Part shown: positions 1 through 7,131 of the stretch, in pieces
Position numbering within the stretch: the stretch's first letter is position 1
How the letters are laid out: each line of letters starts with the position of its first letter
Source of the DNA: Lachnospiraceae bacterium
GTDB taxonomy: Bacteria; Bacillota; Clostridia; Lachnospirales; Lachnospiraceae
DNA: 35,431 nt
Direction: 5' to 3'
Assembly: GCA_029012365.1 (NCBI GenBank)
Contig: JAQXLY010000003.1
Location: forward strand, 1-35,431
Translations under genes and position numbers: made by a program
The notes under the pieces: model-generated
Told to the model about the DNA's origin: nothing
Seen by the model: only the letters and a program-made list of their open reading frames with translations
The model's database searches: none

Positions 1-408
1 CAGACCACGGGGACCAAGCACCTTACCCAGACGGCCCACAACGCCCATCATATCAGGGGAAGCGATGACAACATCGAAGTCCATCCAGCCCTCTTTGGTG
101 ATCTTCTCTACATAGTCCAAACCGCCGACATACTCAGCACCAGCAGCTTGGGCAGCCTCGTACTTGTCCTCCTTGCAGAAAACCAGTACGCGAACGGATT
201 TACCGGTACCATTGGGCAGAACAACAGCACCGCGCACCTGCTGATCAGCGTGACGGGAATCAACGCCCAGACGGATATGAGCCTCAACGGTCTCATCAAA
301 CTTTGCGGTAGCGGACTTCTTTACTAAAGCAATTGCTTCGTTTGTATCATACTGTGCTGACTTATCGAAAGCCTTCACAGCATCGGTATACTTTTTTCCT
401 CTTTTCAT
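1..408 (-). CDS. rplA: 50S ribosomal protein L1 (partial, N-terminal 136 residues)
   Basis: L1 forms the mobile L1 stalk of the large subunit by binding 23S rRNA, and in many bacteria represses its own operon by binding mRNA. The reading frame is open from the ATG at 408 to the window edge, so about 100 C-terminal residues are missing. The translation begins [16 protein letters not shown] and contains [32 protein letters not shown] and [16 protein letters not shown], all typical of L1. An AGGAGG site lies 8 bases upstream of the ATG. It is the last visible gene of the rpmG-secE-nusG-rplK-rplA operon. Oddity: the first ~33 codons use AGA, GGA, TTA and GTA like the neighbours, while positions 1-300 are GC-richer (about 55% by hand count) and favour CTG, CGC and GGC. 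Confidence 0.97.
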   Translation of the reverse strand, partial: MKRGKKYTDAVKAFDKSAQYDTNEAIALVKKSATAKFDETVEAHIRLGVDSRHADQQVRGAVVLPNGTGKSVRVLVFCKEDKYEAAQAAGAEYVGGLDYVEKITKEGWMDFDVVIASPDMMGVVGRLGKVLGPRGL

Positions 409-474
409 TGAATTAACCTCCTAGTGGTATTTGCGGAATGAGGTACTCATACAGCCTGATACAACCTGTTTTTG

Positions 475-540
475 CATGGGTTTTATTGTCAGCTCTCCAT
501 ACGAACTCGCTTGTACCCTATATGAGAAATTCCTCCCACA
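475..540 (-). promoter_or_regulatory. L1-binding-site-like mRNA element ahead of rplA
   Basis: In the rplK-rplA spacer the transcript carries TGTGGGAGG (540-532) and, further on, GTATGGAGAGCTGAC followed by ATAAAACCCATG (ending at 475). This closely resembles the L1 target in 23S rRNA, where GGTGGGAGG is followed by GCATGGAGCCGACC and AAATACCACC. An outer stem TGTGGG/CCCATG and an inner stem around TCTC/GAGA can form. In E. coli and archaea L1 represses its operon through such a mimic; that it does so here is inference. Confidence 0.6.
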
Positions 541-585
541 TCATCTTACAATCCGCGGATAATACATCCGCACCCTTACAGGGAC

Positions 586-1014
586 TTAGTCATCAACAAC
601 CGTGATACCCATGCTTCTTGCAGTACCTGCAATCATGCTCATTGCAGAATCAATGTTTGCTGCATTTAAGTCAGGCATCTTAAGCTCTGCAATCTTTCTT
701 ACTTCGCTCTTCTTAATTGTAGCAACCTTTGTCTTATTCGGTGCCGCAGAAGCGCTCTTTAAGTTGCAAGCCTTCTTTAAAAGAACCGGAGCCGGCGGAG
801 TCTTCGTAATGAAGCTGAAGCTTCTGTCAGCATATACCGTAATAACAACCGGGATAATCATATCTCCCTGATCTGCGGTTCTTGCGTTGAATTCCTTCGT
901 AAACTGTACGATATTTACACCGTGCTGACCAAGTGCAGGTCCAACCGGCGGTGCCGGAGTTGCCTTGCCGGCAGGAATCTGTAACTTAATGTAACCTGTA
1001 ACCTTTTTTGCCAT
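586..1014 (-). CDS. rplK: 50S ribosomal protein L11
   Basis: L11 binds the GTPase-associated centre of 23S rRNA and takes part in factor-dependent GTP hydrolysis and the stringent response. The 142-residue product has the usual family length. It starts [20 protein letters not shown], followed by the proline-rich [14 protein letters not shown] hinge and the C-terminal rRNA-binding domain ending [14 protein letters not shown] longer in-frame ORF reaches 1122, but the AGGAGG site 8 bases before 1014 and family length fix the start there. It lies 131 bases after nusG and 177 bases before rplA. Both spacers hold L1-site-like RNA structures. Confidence 0.98.
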   Translation of the reverse strand: MAKKVTGYIKLQIPAGKATPAPPVGPALGQHGVNIVQFTKEFNARTADQGDMIIPVVITVYADRSFSFITKTPPAPVLLKKACNLKSASAAPNKTKVATIKKSEVRKIAELKMPDLNAANIDSAMSMIAGTARSMGITVVDD

Positions 1015-1034
1015 TGTTGTATACCTCCTAAAAT

Positions 1035-1122
1035 GTGGTGTTATCGGGGTTAGGCACTGCCTCAGACAGTCTATGACCGCTTTTGTGCCCTCAGCCTTTG
1101 GCTCTTGGCTGATTCCTCCCAC
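1035..1122 (-). promoter_or_regulatory. Structured rplK leader, possible second L1 target
   Basis: The nusG-rplK spacer transcript contains GTGGGAGGAATCAGCC (1122-1107) and ends GATAACACCAC (closing at 1035). GTGG/CCAC can form the outer stem. Inside lie a CAGCC/GGCTG hairpin and a GGCAC/GTGCC stem. The GTGGGAGG box and the AACACCAC 3' side match the layout of the 23S rRNA L1 site and share GTGGGAGGAAT with the rplA leader element. The match is weaker than that of the rplA leader because the GGAGCCGAC-like block is not clear. Confidence 0.4.
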
Positions 1123-1145
1123 TGCGGAACCTTTCCGCTTTTGTT

Positions 1146-1667
1146 TTAACTATCGACTCTTACGTCTGCAAATCCAATCTCAACAGGTGTTTCTCTACCG
1201 AACATATCGATACTGATGGTGAGGCTCTTCTTTTCGTGGTTGATTAAACGTACAACGCCCTCTGTATTTGCCCACACACCGGACGCAACCTGTACGGTAT
1301 CACCTACCTCAAATTCATAAACAACCTCCTGATCGCGTTTCAGTCCCATGTTCTGCATTTCTTCTTCCGTGAGCGGCACCGGCTTGCTTCCCGGACCTAC
1401 AAAGCCCGTTACGCCTCTGGTGTTCCGCACCACATACCATGTGTCATCATTCATATACATGTTAAGTAACACATAGCCCGGAAACATTTTTCTTTGCACC
1501 GTCTTCTCTTTTCCGTTCTTTACCTCGATTACATCCTCAAGCGGAACGGAGACTTCAAGAATCTGGTCCTGGAGCTTTCTGTTTTCGATTGTTTTTTCAA
1601 TGTTTGCCTTCACCTTATTCTCATATCCGGAATAAGTATGCACAACATACCATCTTGCCTCTGCCAT
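1146..1667 (-). CDS. nusG: Transcription termination/antitermination factor NusG
   Basis: NusG binds the RNA polymerase clamp and modulates pausing, termination and transcription-translation coupling. The 173-residue protein has an N-terminal NGN domain (about residues 5-110; [17 protein letters not shown], then [10 protein letters not shown] and [12 protein letters not shown]) and a C-terminal KOW domain (about 120-173; [19 protein letters not shown]). Length and motif order are normal. The start at 1667 is preceded by AAGGTGATGAT. It sits 19 bases after secE and ahead of rplK in the conserved operon. Confidence 0.98.
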   Translation of the reverse strand: MAEARWYVVHTYSGYENKVKANIEKTIENRKLQDQILEVSVPLEDVIEVKNGKEKTVQRKMFPGYVLLNMYMNDDTWYVVRNTRGVTGFVGPGSKPVPLTEEEMQNMGLKRDQEVVYEFEVGDTVQVASGVWANTEGVVRLINHEKKSLTISIDMFGRETPVEIGFADVRVDS

Positions 1668-1686
1668 ATCATCACCTTGTCCTAAA

Positions 1687-1899
1687 TCAGATTATTAAGT
1701 TTACGCCATACTCTATCGCCATGTCCAATAATGCAATGACAAAGCCCAGAACAACGGTAATGGCGATAACAGCTGCCGACTCCTTTACAAGGGATTCCTT
1801 GTCAGGCCATACAATCTTCTTAAACTCGGATTTCAGACCCTTATACCAGCTCTTCTTCGGAGCCTTTTCCTGTGTAGCGTTTGCTGTAGTCTCTCCCAT
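1687..1899 (-). CDS. secE: Preprotein translocase subunit SecE
   Basis: SecE is the small essential clamp subunit of the SecYEG protein-export channel. The 70-residue product has a charged N-terminus, then the amphipathic family motif WYKGLKSEFKKIVWPDKESL (about 18-37), then one membrane span (about 43-66). This is the single-span form typical of Gram-positive bacteria. A purine-rich AAGGAAAG site precedes the ATG. It lies between rpmG and nusG, its conserved location. Confidence 0.97.
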   Translation of the reverse strand: MGETTANATQEKAPKKSWYKGLKSEFKKIVWPDKESLVKESAAVIAITVVLGFVIALLDMAIEYGVNLII

Positions 1900-1963
1900 G
1901 TTTCACTTTCCTTCCTGTCTGCCGCCTTATCCGTATCTACGGACAAAACACGATTTGACCGAA

Positions 1964-2113
1964 TTACTTGGTTTCCTTGTGCAGCGTGTGTGACTTACAG
2001 AACTTGCAGTACTTCTTCGTTTCCATTCTGTCAGGATGATTTTTCTTTTCCTTCATGGTGTTGTAATTACGCTGTTTGCACTCAGTGCACGCTAAGGTAA
2101 TTTTTACTCGCAC
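1964..2113 (-). CDS. rpmG: 50S ribosomal protein L33
   Basis: A 49-residue large-subunit protein, beginning (M)[18 protein letters not shown] and ending [10 protein letters not shown]. Two CxxC pairs (CTEC near the start and CKFC near the end) mark the zinc-binding type of L33. The start codon is GTG at 2113, with GGAGG 9 bases upstream. It is the first gene of the rpmG-secE-nusG-rplK-rplA transcript, which begins at the promoter nested in the upstream terminator. Confidence 0.95.
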   Translation of the reverse strand: MRVKITLACTECKQRNYNTMKEKKNHPDRMETKKYCKFCKSHTLHKETK

Positions 2114-2170
2114 GACAATCCACCTCCGTAAAATTTTTTAGCTCTAATGGCTAAGTCTGTTTTTAGGCAT

Positions 2171-2224
2171 AAAAAAAAGACCGCTTCCATAGCTAGTTTA
2201 ATATAGCATAGGGCAAAGCGGTCT
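2171..2224 (-). terminator. Intrinsic terminator after the DUF951/DUF6171 pair
   Basis: On the minus strand AGACCGCTT (2224-2216) pairs perfectly with AAGCGGTCT (2187-2179) and is followed by eight T (2178-2171). The 28-base loop is unusually long and contains the -10 box of the next promoter. Confidence 0.85.
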
Positions 2225-2229
2225 GTCAA
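2200..2229 (-). promoter_or_regulatory. Sigma-A promoter of the rpmG operon, nested in a terminator
   Basis: TTGACA (2229-2224), an 18-base spacer and TATATT (2205-2200) on the minus strand. Initiation would fall near 2193, inside the loop of the preceding terminator. The new transcript would therefore lack the 5' arm of that hairpin and could not fold it. The resulting leader to the rpmG GTG is about 80 bases. Confidence 0.75.
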
Positions 2230-2254
2230 GTATTTTCTGCAATATTTTCTTTTT

Positions 2255-2653
2255 TTATTCCGAGGCTTCCCACAGTTTCGGTGTCGCCGGACATGAATTC
2301 TTCTTTACTGCCGCCCGCAGCTCCACGAAGCATCCGCAAAGCCGGCACATACCCTCCGCCAGATTCTCACACTTTTTACATTGCGCCAGTCTTGCATCAT
2401 ATTCCGCTCCCGTGCAACGCAGCTCCGGATCCATCATCTCGATGCGCTCCAGCATACTGCGGTAGCTTTCCTCCAATGCCCCCTGCTGCATCATTTCTCT
2501 TAGGAAACACTTTCTGCAAAATCTGGGCGGTGCGGCTTCGGAACCGTGTCCGCTCTCATTCCCCGACACACTCTGTCCGTCTGATACCGGCTTCTGTTTT
2601 AGCTCTCCCCCAACCGCACCTTTGTCATAGCTGTCTCTTACATACTGCTGCAT
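2255..2653 (-). CDS. DUF6171 family cysteine-rich small protein
   Basis: A 132-residue protein of unknown function. The N-terminal ~35 residues are polar and low-complexity. The conserved part begins with RFCRKCFLREM and continues with RLAQCKKCENLAEGMCRLCGCFVELRAA, ending NSCPATPKLW. The CxxC pairs and the CRLCGCFVE block fit the uncharacterised family DUF6171, found mainly in Lachnospiraceae and probably metal-binding. The start at 2653 lies one base after the stop of the upstream DUF951 gene, with a GGAGG site inside that gene's end, so translation is likely coupled. It is followed by a strong terminator. Confidence 0.75.
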   Translation of the reverse strand: MQQYVRDSYDKGAVGGELKQKPVSDGQSVSGNESGHGSEAAPPRFCRKCFLREMMQQGALEESYRSMLERIEMMDPELRCTGAEYDARLAQCKKCENLAEGMCRLCGCFVELRAAVKKNSCPATPKLWEASE

Positions 2654-2654
2654 A

Positions 2655-2888
2655 TTATTCCGTTCCTCCGGAAGCTTCTCCCTTTAGCCGGGCCGGAGTC
2701 AGTGCCTCTCCGTTTCGCAGAATTCCGCGTATGTTTTTCTCCGCCTGCACACGGGGTAACATAACCTGATGTCCGCACCCCATACACTTCATACGAAAAT
2801 CCATTCCAACACGCAAAAGCTCCCATTCCTTACTTCCGCACGGATGCGGTTTCTTCATCTTAATAATATCACCGACTAAAAGATTCAT
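2655..2888 (-). CDS. DUF951 family small protein
   Basis: A 77-residue protein opening NLLVGDIIKMKKPHPCGSKE and continuing WELLRVGMDFRMKCMGCGHQVMLPR. The KKPHPCG motif and a CxxCG pair define DUF951, a conserved Firmicute family without an established function, possibly a nucleic-acid or zinc-binding protein. An AAGGAG site lies 8 bases before the ATG. It is first in a two-gene unit with the DUF6171 gene. Confidence 0.88.
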   Translation of the reverse strand: MNLLVGDIIKMKKPHPCGSKEWELLRVGMDFRMKCMGCGHQVMLPRVQAEKNIRGILRNGEALTPARLKGEASGGTE

Positions 2889-2927
2889 TCCGTTACTCCT
2901 TCCTGCCTGCAGCTTTCTTCTGTAGAC

Positions 2928-2956
2928 AGTTTACCATGATTTTTCCTATGTCGCAA
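2928..2956 (-). promoter_or_regulatory. Candidate promoter of the DUF951/DUF6171 unit
   Basis: TTGCGA (2956-2951), a 17-base spacer and TAAACT (2933-2928) on the minus strand, about 40 bases before the DUF951 start. Each box matches the consensus at four of six positions. Confidence 0.5.
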
Positions 2957-3025
2957 GATAATTTCTCTGATGCAGCAGAACACTTATCCCACGGGCAGGG
3001 ATGATTTCTTACCTTTGCCCCTATA

Positions 3026-3940
3026 TCATTTTATCGGTTCTGCACTAAAATACAGATTTTGGAATCCATACCCCTTCACCGTAACAAGATATTTTCCTGG
3101 AATCCCCCCCATGGCTTCGACCTCAAACTCCATTTTTCCGGTCTCTTCCGATTCCTTCTTCCAGGCAGCTGTATCTACTCTTGCATAGGAATATCCGATC
3201 GTCTCCAAACAATCTCCGTCACCATCTTCGTCCTCATAATCCAAAACATTAAACTGCAGAACTTCGATATTTTTTCCTACATTTGCCCTAAGCTCATCTA
3301 TCGTGTACTGGACTCCCATAGCACACCCGTCTTTCAAATCATCTCCGGTTCCGATTTCAGTTTTGATACGCTCCAGTTCCAGAATAAATTGCTCATACAT
3401 ATACTCATTTTCCCTGATTTCTTTGCATACATGCACAACTCCCATGAGAATATAGTATACGGTCCAGGCATAATCCTCCTTTTTCTCACAATACGACAGA
3501 GGATACCCTAGTTGATAATAAAAGTTACCATCTAACAGCTCCCCCCCATCGATACCGATATGGCAGGAAAACACAGGCACATCCTTATCTGATTTGATAA
3601 TCATAAATACCTTTCCGTCCTTATCCACGCGCGTGCCTACCACAAGAGAGTTCTCTCCCCGCTTTTTCTCTCTGTGTATTAATTTCACTTCATCCGCTCC
3701 GACTGCGATGGAATCCTGAAACCCAAACAACCTCCGAACTGCACCGCCGGTTGCCGCATCCACCACAACGGTGCCACCTGCCAGAACAACAAGTCCACAC
3801 ATCACAGCTACCGCCACTTTCATTGCCTTTGACAGAGCAAATCCCCGTCTTCCGCGGTTCTGCCGTTCTACCATAGCCTCTACAAGACCATCCTCCGGCT
3901 TTATTTCATTCATAAAACTCTTATATTCCTCTTGTAACAT
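3026..3940 (-). CDS. Membrane protein paired with an ECF sigma factor (putative anti-sigma)
   Basis: A 304-residue protein with a ~38-residue cytoplasmic N-terminus (MLQEEYKSFMNEIKPEDGLV), one membrane span (about 39-61) and a ~240-residue extracytoplasmic domain. The architecture and its position 15 bases after an ECF sigma gene suggest an anti-sigma factor that holds the sigma factor at the membrane until a signal is sensed. No ZAS zinc motif (HxxxCxxC) is seen. I do not recognise the outer domain; it resembles loosely the DUF4179-type partners of clostridial ECF factors. The role is inferred from context. Confidence 0.6.
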   Translation of the reverse strand: MLQEEYKSFMNEIKPEDGLVEAMVERQNRGRRGFALSKAMKVAVAVMCGLVVLAGGTVVVDAATGGAVRRLFGFQDSIAVGADEVKLIHREKKRGENSLVVGTRVDKDGKVFMIIKSDKDVPVFSCHIGIDGGELLDGNFYYQLGYPLSYCEKKEDYAWTVYYILMGVVHVCKEIRENEYMYEQFILELERIKTEIGTGDDLKDGCAMGVQYTIDELRANVGKNIEVLQFNVLDYEDEDGDGDCLETIGYSYARVDTAAWKKESEETGKMEFEVEAMGGIPGKYLVTVKGYGFQNLYFSAEPIK

Positions 3941-3955
3941 ATGCTCTACCTCCGT

Positions 3956-4495
3956 TCATACACTCAAAAAATCCGGCATTCCGTCTTCTTCATACCGGTT
4001 CCGCAGTTGTTCTCTTGCTCTTAAGAGCTGCACTCTGACCGTCGACTCCTTCCGGTGCAGCAGCCTCGCTATCTCTCCCGTTTTCAGTTCCTCAAAATAA
4101 AAAAGATGAATCAAAAGTCTGGCATCCGGAGATAATTTCATAAGTTCCCGGTACAACTGTTTTTTCCGTTCATCCGCACAGAATCTCTCCTCCGGTGAAC
4201 GGTATGTATTGCCGTATTCTTGTTTGGAATCACTTTGCCCGGTCTCTGTCCCCGTCTCTTCAGACACTTCATGCCTTCTGCACTTTGCCCCCAAAAACTT
4301 TCTGGAACAATTCACGGCCACTTTAATAAACCATGCCTTCGCATGCTCTTCTCCGTTAAAGTCCGGCATCTTTTTTATATATCGAAGGAACACTTCCTGA
4401 TAGATGTCATCCGCATCCGCCTTCGTCCCTGTTCTGGCAAAAGCAATCCGGTACACCATATCGGAGTACCTTCGTATCACGTCCTCCGGGGTCAT
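3956..4495 (-). CDS. ECF-type RNA polymerase sigma factor
   Basis: A 179-residue sigma-70 family factor. Region 2 spans about residues 8-60 (YSDMVYRIAFARTG, then DADDIYQEVFLRYIKKMPDF and KAWFIKVAVNCSRK). Region 4 is near the C-terminus (LSPDARLLIHLFYFEELKTG, then EIARLLHRKESTVRVQLLRA, a helix-turn-helix). An in-frame ORF extends to 4555, but AAGGAGAGG immediately upstream of the ATG at 4495 and alignment with the family favour this start. It is co-transcribed with the membrane protein downstream. A TGTAAC box about 90 bases upstream hints at autoregulation, but no clear CGTC-type -10 accompanies it. Confidence 0.9.
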   Translation of the reverse strand: MTPEDVIRRYSDMVYRIAFARTGTKADADDIYQEVFLRYIKKMPDFNGEEHAKAWFIKVAVNCSRKFLGAKCRRHEVSEETGTETGQSDSKQEYGNTYRSPEERFCADERKKQLYRELMKLSPDARLLIHLFYFEELKTGEIARLLHRKESTVRVQLLRAREQLRNRYEEDGMPDFLSV

Positions 4496-4554
4496 AGAAC
4501 CTCTCCTTTCCACAGCTTCTCGTTCGCGAACAAAACAGTTCATCACCTGTTTCA

Positions 4555-4587
4555 CTTATAACACCCTATTTTAAGGAAAATGTTACA
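4555..4587 (-). promoter_or_regulatory. Possible promoter of the first ECF sigma gene
   Basis: On the minus strand TGTAAC (4587-4582) resembles an ECF -35 box, and TATAAG (4560-4555) resembles a sigma-A -10 box. The two are 21 bases apart and do not form one good promoter of either class, so this is only a candidate region. Confidence 0.25.
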
Positions 4588-4635
4588 TGTATTTGTTATT
4601 AAAATCGCGCCTGTTACAAAGACGTACCTTTTTGC

Positions 4636-4672
4636 AAAAGAACGGGGCCGCGCACTCTGCGACAGCCCCGTT
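4636..4672 (-). terminator. Terminator after the histidine kinase gene
   Basis: AACGGGGC (4672-4665) pairs with GCCCCGTT (4648-4641) on the minus strand, followed by CTTTT. It lies directly after the kinase stop codon, separating it from the ECF sigma unit. Confidence 0.7.
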
Positions 4673-4676
4673 TGCC

Positions 4677-6164
4677 TTACATCTCAAAATTTTCTTCCGC
4701 TTCGGGAAATGAGAATGTCACCTCTGTTCCCTTCCCGACTTCACTTTTTATTTCTATTGTTCCGCCATGCTTTATTGCAATCTGCTTTGCAATGGCAAGC
4801 CCCAGACCGGAGCCCTTTGCATTCTGGCGAAGTCTTGATTTATAAAACTTTTCAAAAATATATTTCTGTTCCTCTTCTCCGATACCGATTCCTTCATCAC
4901 GAATGGAAATAATTATCTGTTCCTCACAGGTAACACGAATATGAACTACCGAATTTTCCGGTGAAAACTTAACCGCATTATCAAGAATAACCCAGAACAT
5001 CTGGCGTAACCTGTCATAATCACCCGACATCATAATCACCGGAAGCTCGGTATACAGCTCAACCGTGATATTTTTGTCTTTGCCGATTGCCCATGCATTC
5101 TTTTTTAATTCCTCAAAAATCTGTACCAGATTAACCGGTTCCTTCTCCACCTCAAAGTCCGGGTTCTGCATCTTTGAAAGAAGCAGAAGATCTCCTACCA
5201 GACGTTCCATCCCCTTACATTCACCAAGCATTCTCTCGAAATAGTGCTGCACCTTCTCCGGGTCGGTCACTACACCGTCCACAAGACTTTCGGTGTATGC
5301 ACGAATAACGGTAATCGGCGTACGAAGCTCATGGGATACATTTGCAAAAAAATCAAGACGCATCTGGTCAAGATTCTTTCGTTCGATTTCATTTTCCTTC
5401 AGTTTTACGGAAAGAAAATCCATTGCCAGTGCCAAATCACCGATTTCATCACCTCTTTTTACACCGGTAGTCACCTCATAGTTATTGTCTGCAAGTTCAA
5501 GCGCCATCCTGCGTATTTTTAAAATCGGATTCAACAATGCACGTACATAAAGTGTTGCCGTAACAATCGCCACGCAAAGGGCGATTACCGCACTGATAAT
5601 CATAAGCCGCCAGCTGCTGTCAACAATTTCCCGCTGATTCTCCACTAACGAGTTCATCAGAATACATCCCGCGACCTCTCCGCCCGCACCCTGAACAGGC
5701 ATACCCACGGTAACAATATTGACCTGATGTACCTCACTGAAGCTGGTACGCGCCATCGGGATATTATGAAATACATTATTAATGATATCCGTATAGCCGC
5801 TCTGATACGATACTAAGGAAGAGAATGATTCGAGATCCAGTGCAAACGCCGGAGTCAAAGGTTTCACCGCGGATTCGTTTGAAATCACCCAGACATCCAT
5901 TTTCTCGATTTCACTCAGTAAAATCAGATATTCCTTCCAGCCTCTCACGTCGCCGTTTAAGAAGTAATCCGAACACCGTTTTGCAACACTTTCAGCCTTC
6001 ACCTTCATCTGTTCACGGTAATTCTTCATTGTTGCTTCTTCGTATAAGCGCATATAGACCACTCCCAGAATAAGCGCAAACAGAAGAATCAGCGCAGCAA
6101 AGCCGAGACATGTCTTTACAAATAAAACATTATGAAACTTTCTTCTTTTTCCTTGTTTATCCAT
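4677..6164 (-). CDS. Sensor histidine kinase, two-component system
   Basis: A 495-residue membrane kinase of the PhoR/ResE type. Order of parts: membrane span 1 (about 16-38), an extracytoplasmic sensor region (about 40-185), span 2 (about 186-208), a HAMP linker (about 209-262), HisKA with phospho-acceptor His278 in FFANVSHELRTPITV, and HATPase with the N box (DNAVKFS, ~395), G1 (DEGIGIG, ~423), F box (FEKFYK) and G2 (GSGLGLAI, ~451). All catalytic motifs are present, so it should be active. AAGGGG precedes the ATG. It follows the response regulator gene by 43 bases in one operon. The stimulus is unknown. Confidence 0.93.
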   Translation of the reverse strand: MDKQGKRRKFHNVLFVKTCLGFAALILLFALILGVVYMRLYEEATMKNYREQMKVKAESVAKRCSDYFLNGDVRGWKEYLILLSEIEKMDVWVISNESAVKPLTPAFALDLESFSSLVSYQSGYTDIINNVFHNIPMARTSFSEVHQVNIVTVGMPVQGAGGEVAGCILMNSLVENQREIVDSSWRLMIISAVIALCVAIVTATLYVRALLNPILKIRRMALELADNNYEVTTGVKRGDEIGDLALAMDFLSVKLKENEIERKNLDQMRLDFFANVSHELRTPITVIRAYTESLVDGVVTDPEKVQHYFERMLGECKGMERLVGDLLLLSKMQNPDFEVEKEPVNLVQIFEELKKNAWAIGKDKNITVELYTELPVIMMSGDYDRLRQMFWVILDNAVKFSPENSVVHIRVTCEEQIIISIRDEGIGIGEEEQKYIFEKFYKSRLRQNAKGSGLGLAIAKQIAIKHGGTIEIKSEVGKGTEVTFSFPEAEENFEM

Positions 6165-6207
6165 GTATGCCCCTTACATTCTGTTTTCCGTACTATCCTT
6201 ATACGCG

Positions 6208-6918
6208 CTACTCTTTCGCATCGGTCAATTCAAACTTATATCCGAGCCCCCATACAGTCGCAATATCCCAGCCCGGATGTTCCACTTTATCAATTTTGGC
6301 ACGCAACCGCTTTACATGGGAATCCACCGTTCTGGTATCACCGATATAATCATATCCCCAGAGACTGTCTAACAGATTATCTCTTGTAAATACCTTTTTG
6401 GGATTGCTGGCAAGTGTCCACATGGTCTCAATTTCCTTTTTTGTCAGTGCAACCCGCTTACCGCCGATATGAAGGGTATATTCCTCCAAATTAATTTCCA
6501 AATCCGCAATCTTTAATATGTTCTCGTTCTTTTCACTGATTTTCTCACGCTCAGCCCGTGTCATCCGACGCAGAACCGCACGCAGCCTCGCCATTACTTC
6601 GTTAGGTGAAAATGGCTTTACAATGTAATCATCCGCTCCGATATCCAGTCCCATCACCCGCTCGAAATCCTCACCTCTGGCCGTAATCAAAATCACCGGT
6701 GTATCCGAAACCGCCCTGATTTTCCGGCATACTTCGTATCCGTCTTCTTTCGGCATCATAACATCCAGAAGAACCGCCACCGGATTATACTTTCTGAACA
6801 GTCGCAGTGCTTCTTCCCCGTCTGCCGCAACAATCGGCTCATATCCTTCTTTTTTTACATATGCTTCCAACACATCCGTAATGTCCGTATTATCATCCGC
6901 TATCAAAATGTACTGCAT
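6208..6918 (-). CDS. OmpR/PhoB-family response regulator
   Basis: A 236-residue DNA-binding response regulator. The receiver domain (1-118) has the acidic pocket D8/D9, the phosphorylatable Asp52 in LLDVMMP and Lys101 in DDYIVKPFSP. A winged-helix domain of the Trans_reg_C type follows (about 135-232; LTKKEIETMWTLASNPKKVF and TVDSHVKRLRAKID). The ORF could begin at 7005, but GAGGAGG lies 7 bases before the ATG at 6918 and the receiver fold starts with MQYILIADD. It precedes its cognate kinase and is divergent from the Ig-like protein gene. Confidence 0.94.
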   Translation of the reverse strand: MQYILIADDNTDITDVLEAYVKKEGYEPIVAADGEEALRLFRKYNPVAVLLDVMMPKEDGYEVCRKIRAVSDTPVILITARGEDFERVMGLDIGADDYIVKPFSPNEVMARLRAVLRRMTRAEREKISEKNENILKIADLEINLEEYTLHIGGKRVALTKKEIETMWTLASNPKKVFTRDNLLDSLWGYDYIGDTRTVDSHVKRLRAKIDKVEHPGWDIATVWGLGYKFELTDAKE

Positions 6919-6964
6919 CCTCATTCCTCCTCGCCTGTCGGTAAACGTGTTTTCCCCTGTTTCC

Positions 6965-6993
6965 ATTATACTTTTTTTCCCCCCGTTACACAA
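6965..6993 (-). promoter_or_regulatory. Promoter of the response regulator/kinase operon
   Basis: TTGTGT (6993-6988), a 17-base spacer and a perfect TATAAT (6970-6965) on the minus strand, about 47 bases before the start codon. Confidence 0.7.
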
Positions 6994-7007
6994 GTCGAAT
7001 TTCAAAG

Positions 7008-7043
7008 AATCTTACGGAAAAATCTTATAAAATTATTAAGATT
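7008..7043. promoter_or_regulatory. Repeat cluster in the divergent control region
   Basis: AATCTTA occurs at 7008-7014 and 7021-7027, and its exact inverse TAAGATT at 7037-7043. The last two form a perfect 7-bp inverted repeat with a 9-bp spacer. The 13-bp offset of the two direct copies approaches the ~11-bp spacing of OmpR-family sites. The cluster lies between the two divergent promoters, so it is a candidate binding site of the adjacent response regulator (inference). Confidence 0.4.
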
Positions 7044-7053
7044 TGACATCATT

Positions 7054-7081
7054 CTGACAAAAAGTGGTGATACGATACACT
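7054..7081 (+). promoter_or_regulatory. Candidate promoter of the Ig-like protein gene
   Basis: CTGACA (7054-7059), a 16-base spacer and TACACT (7076-7081). An alternative -35, TTGACA, lies at 7043-7048 with a TGATAC box 19 bases on. The exact pair is uncertain. Confidence 0.4.
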
Positions 7082-7131
7082 ATAGGATGTGACGCAAGGA
7101 TTTCCGTAGTAATTTTTTGGAGGGCAATGCC

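Noticed and set aside
2281..2769. Plus-strand 162-codon frame opposite DUF951/DUF6171
   Set aside because: Both opposite-strand genes have family motifs and ribosome binding sites. This frame is a compositional shadow.
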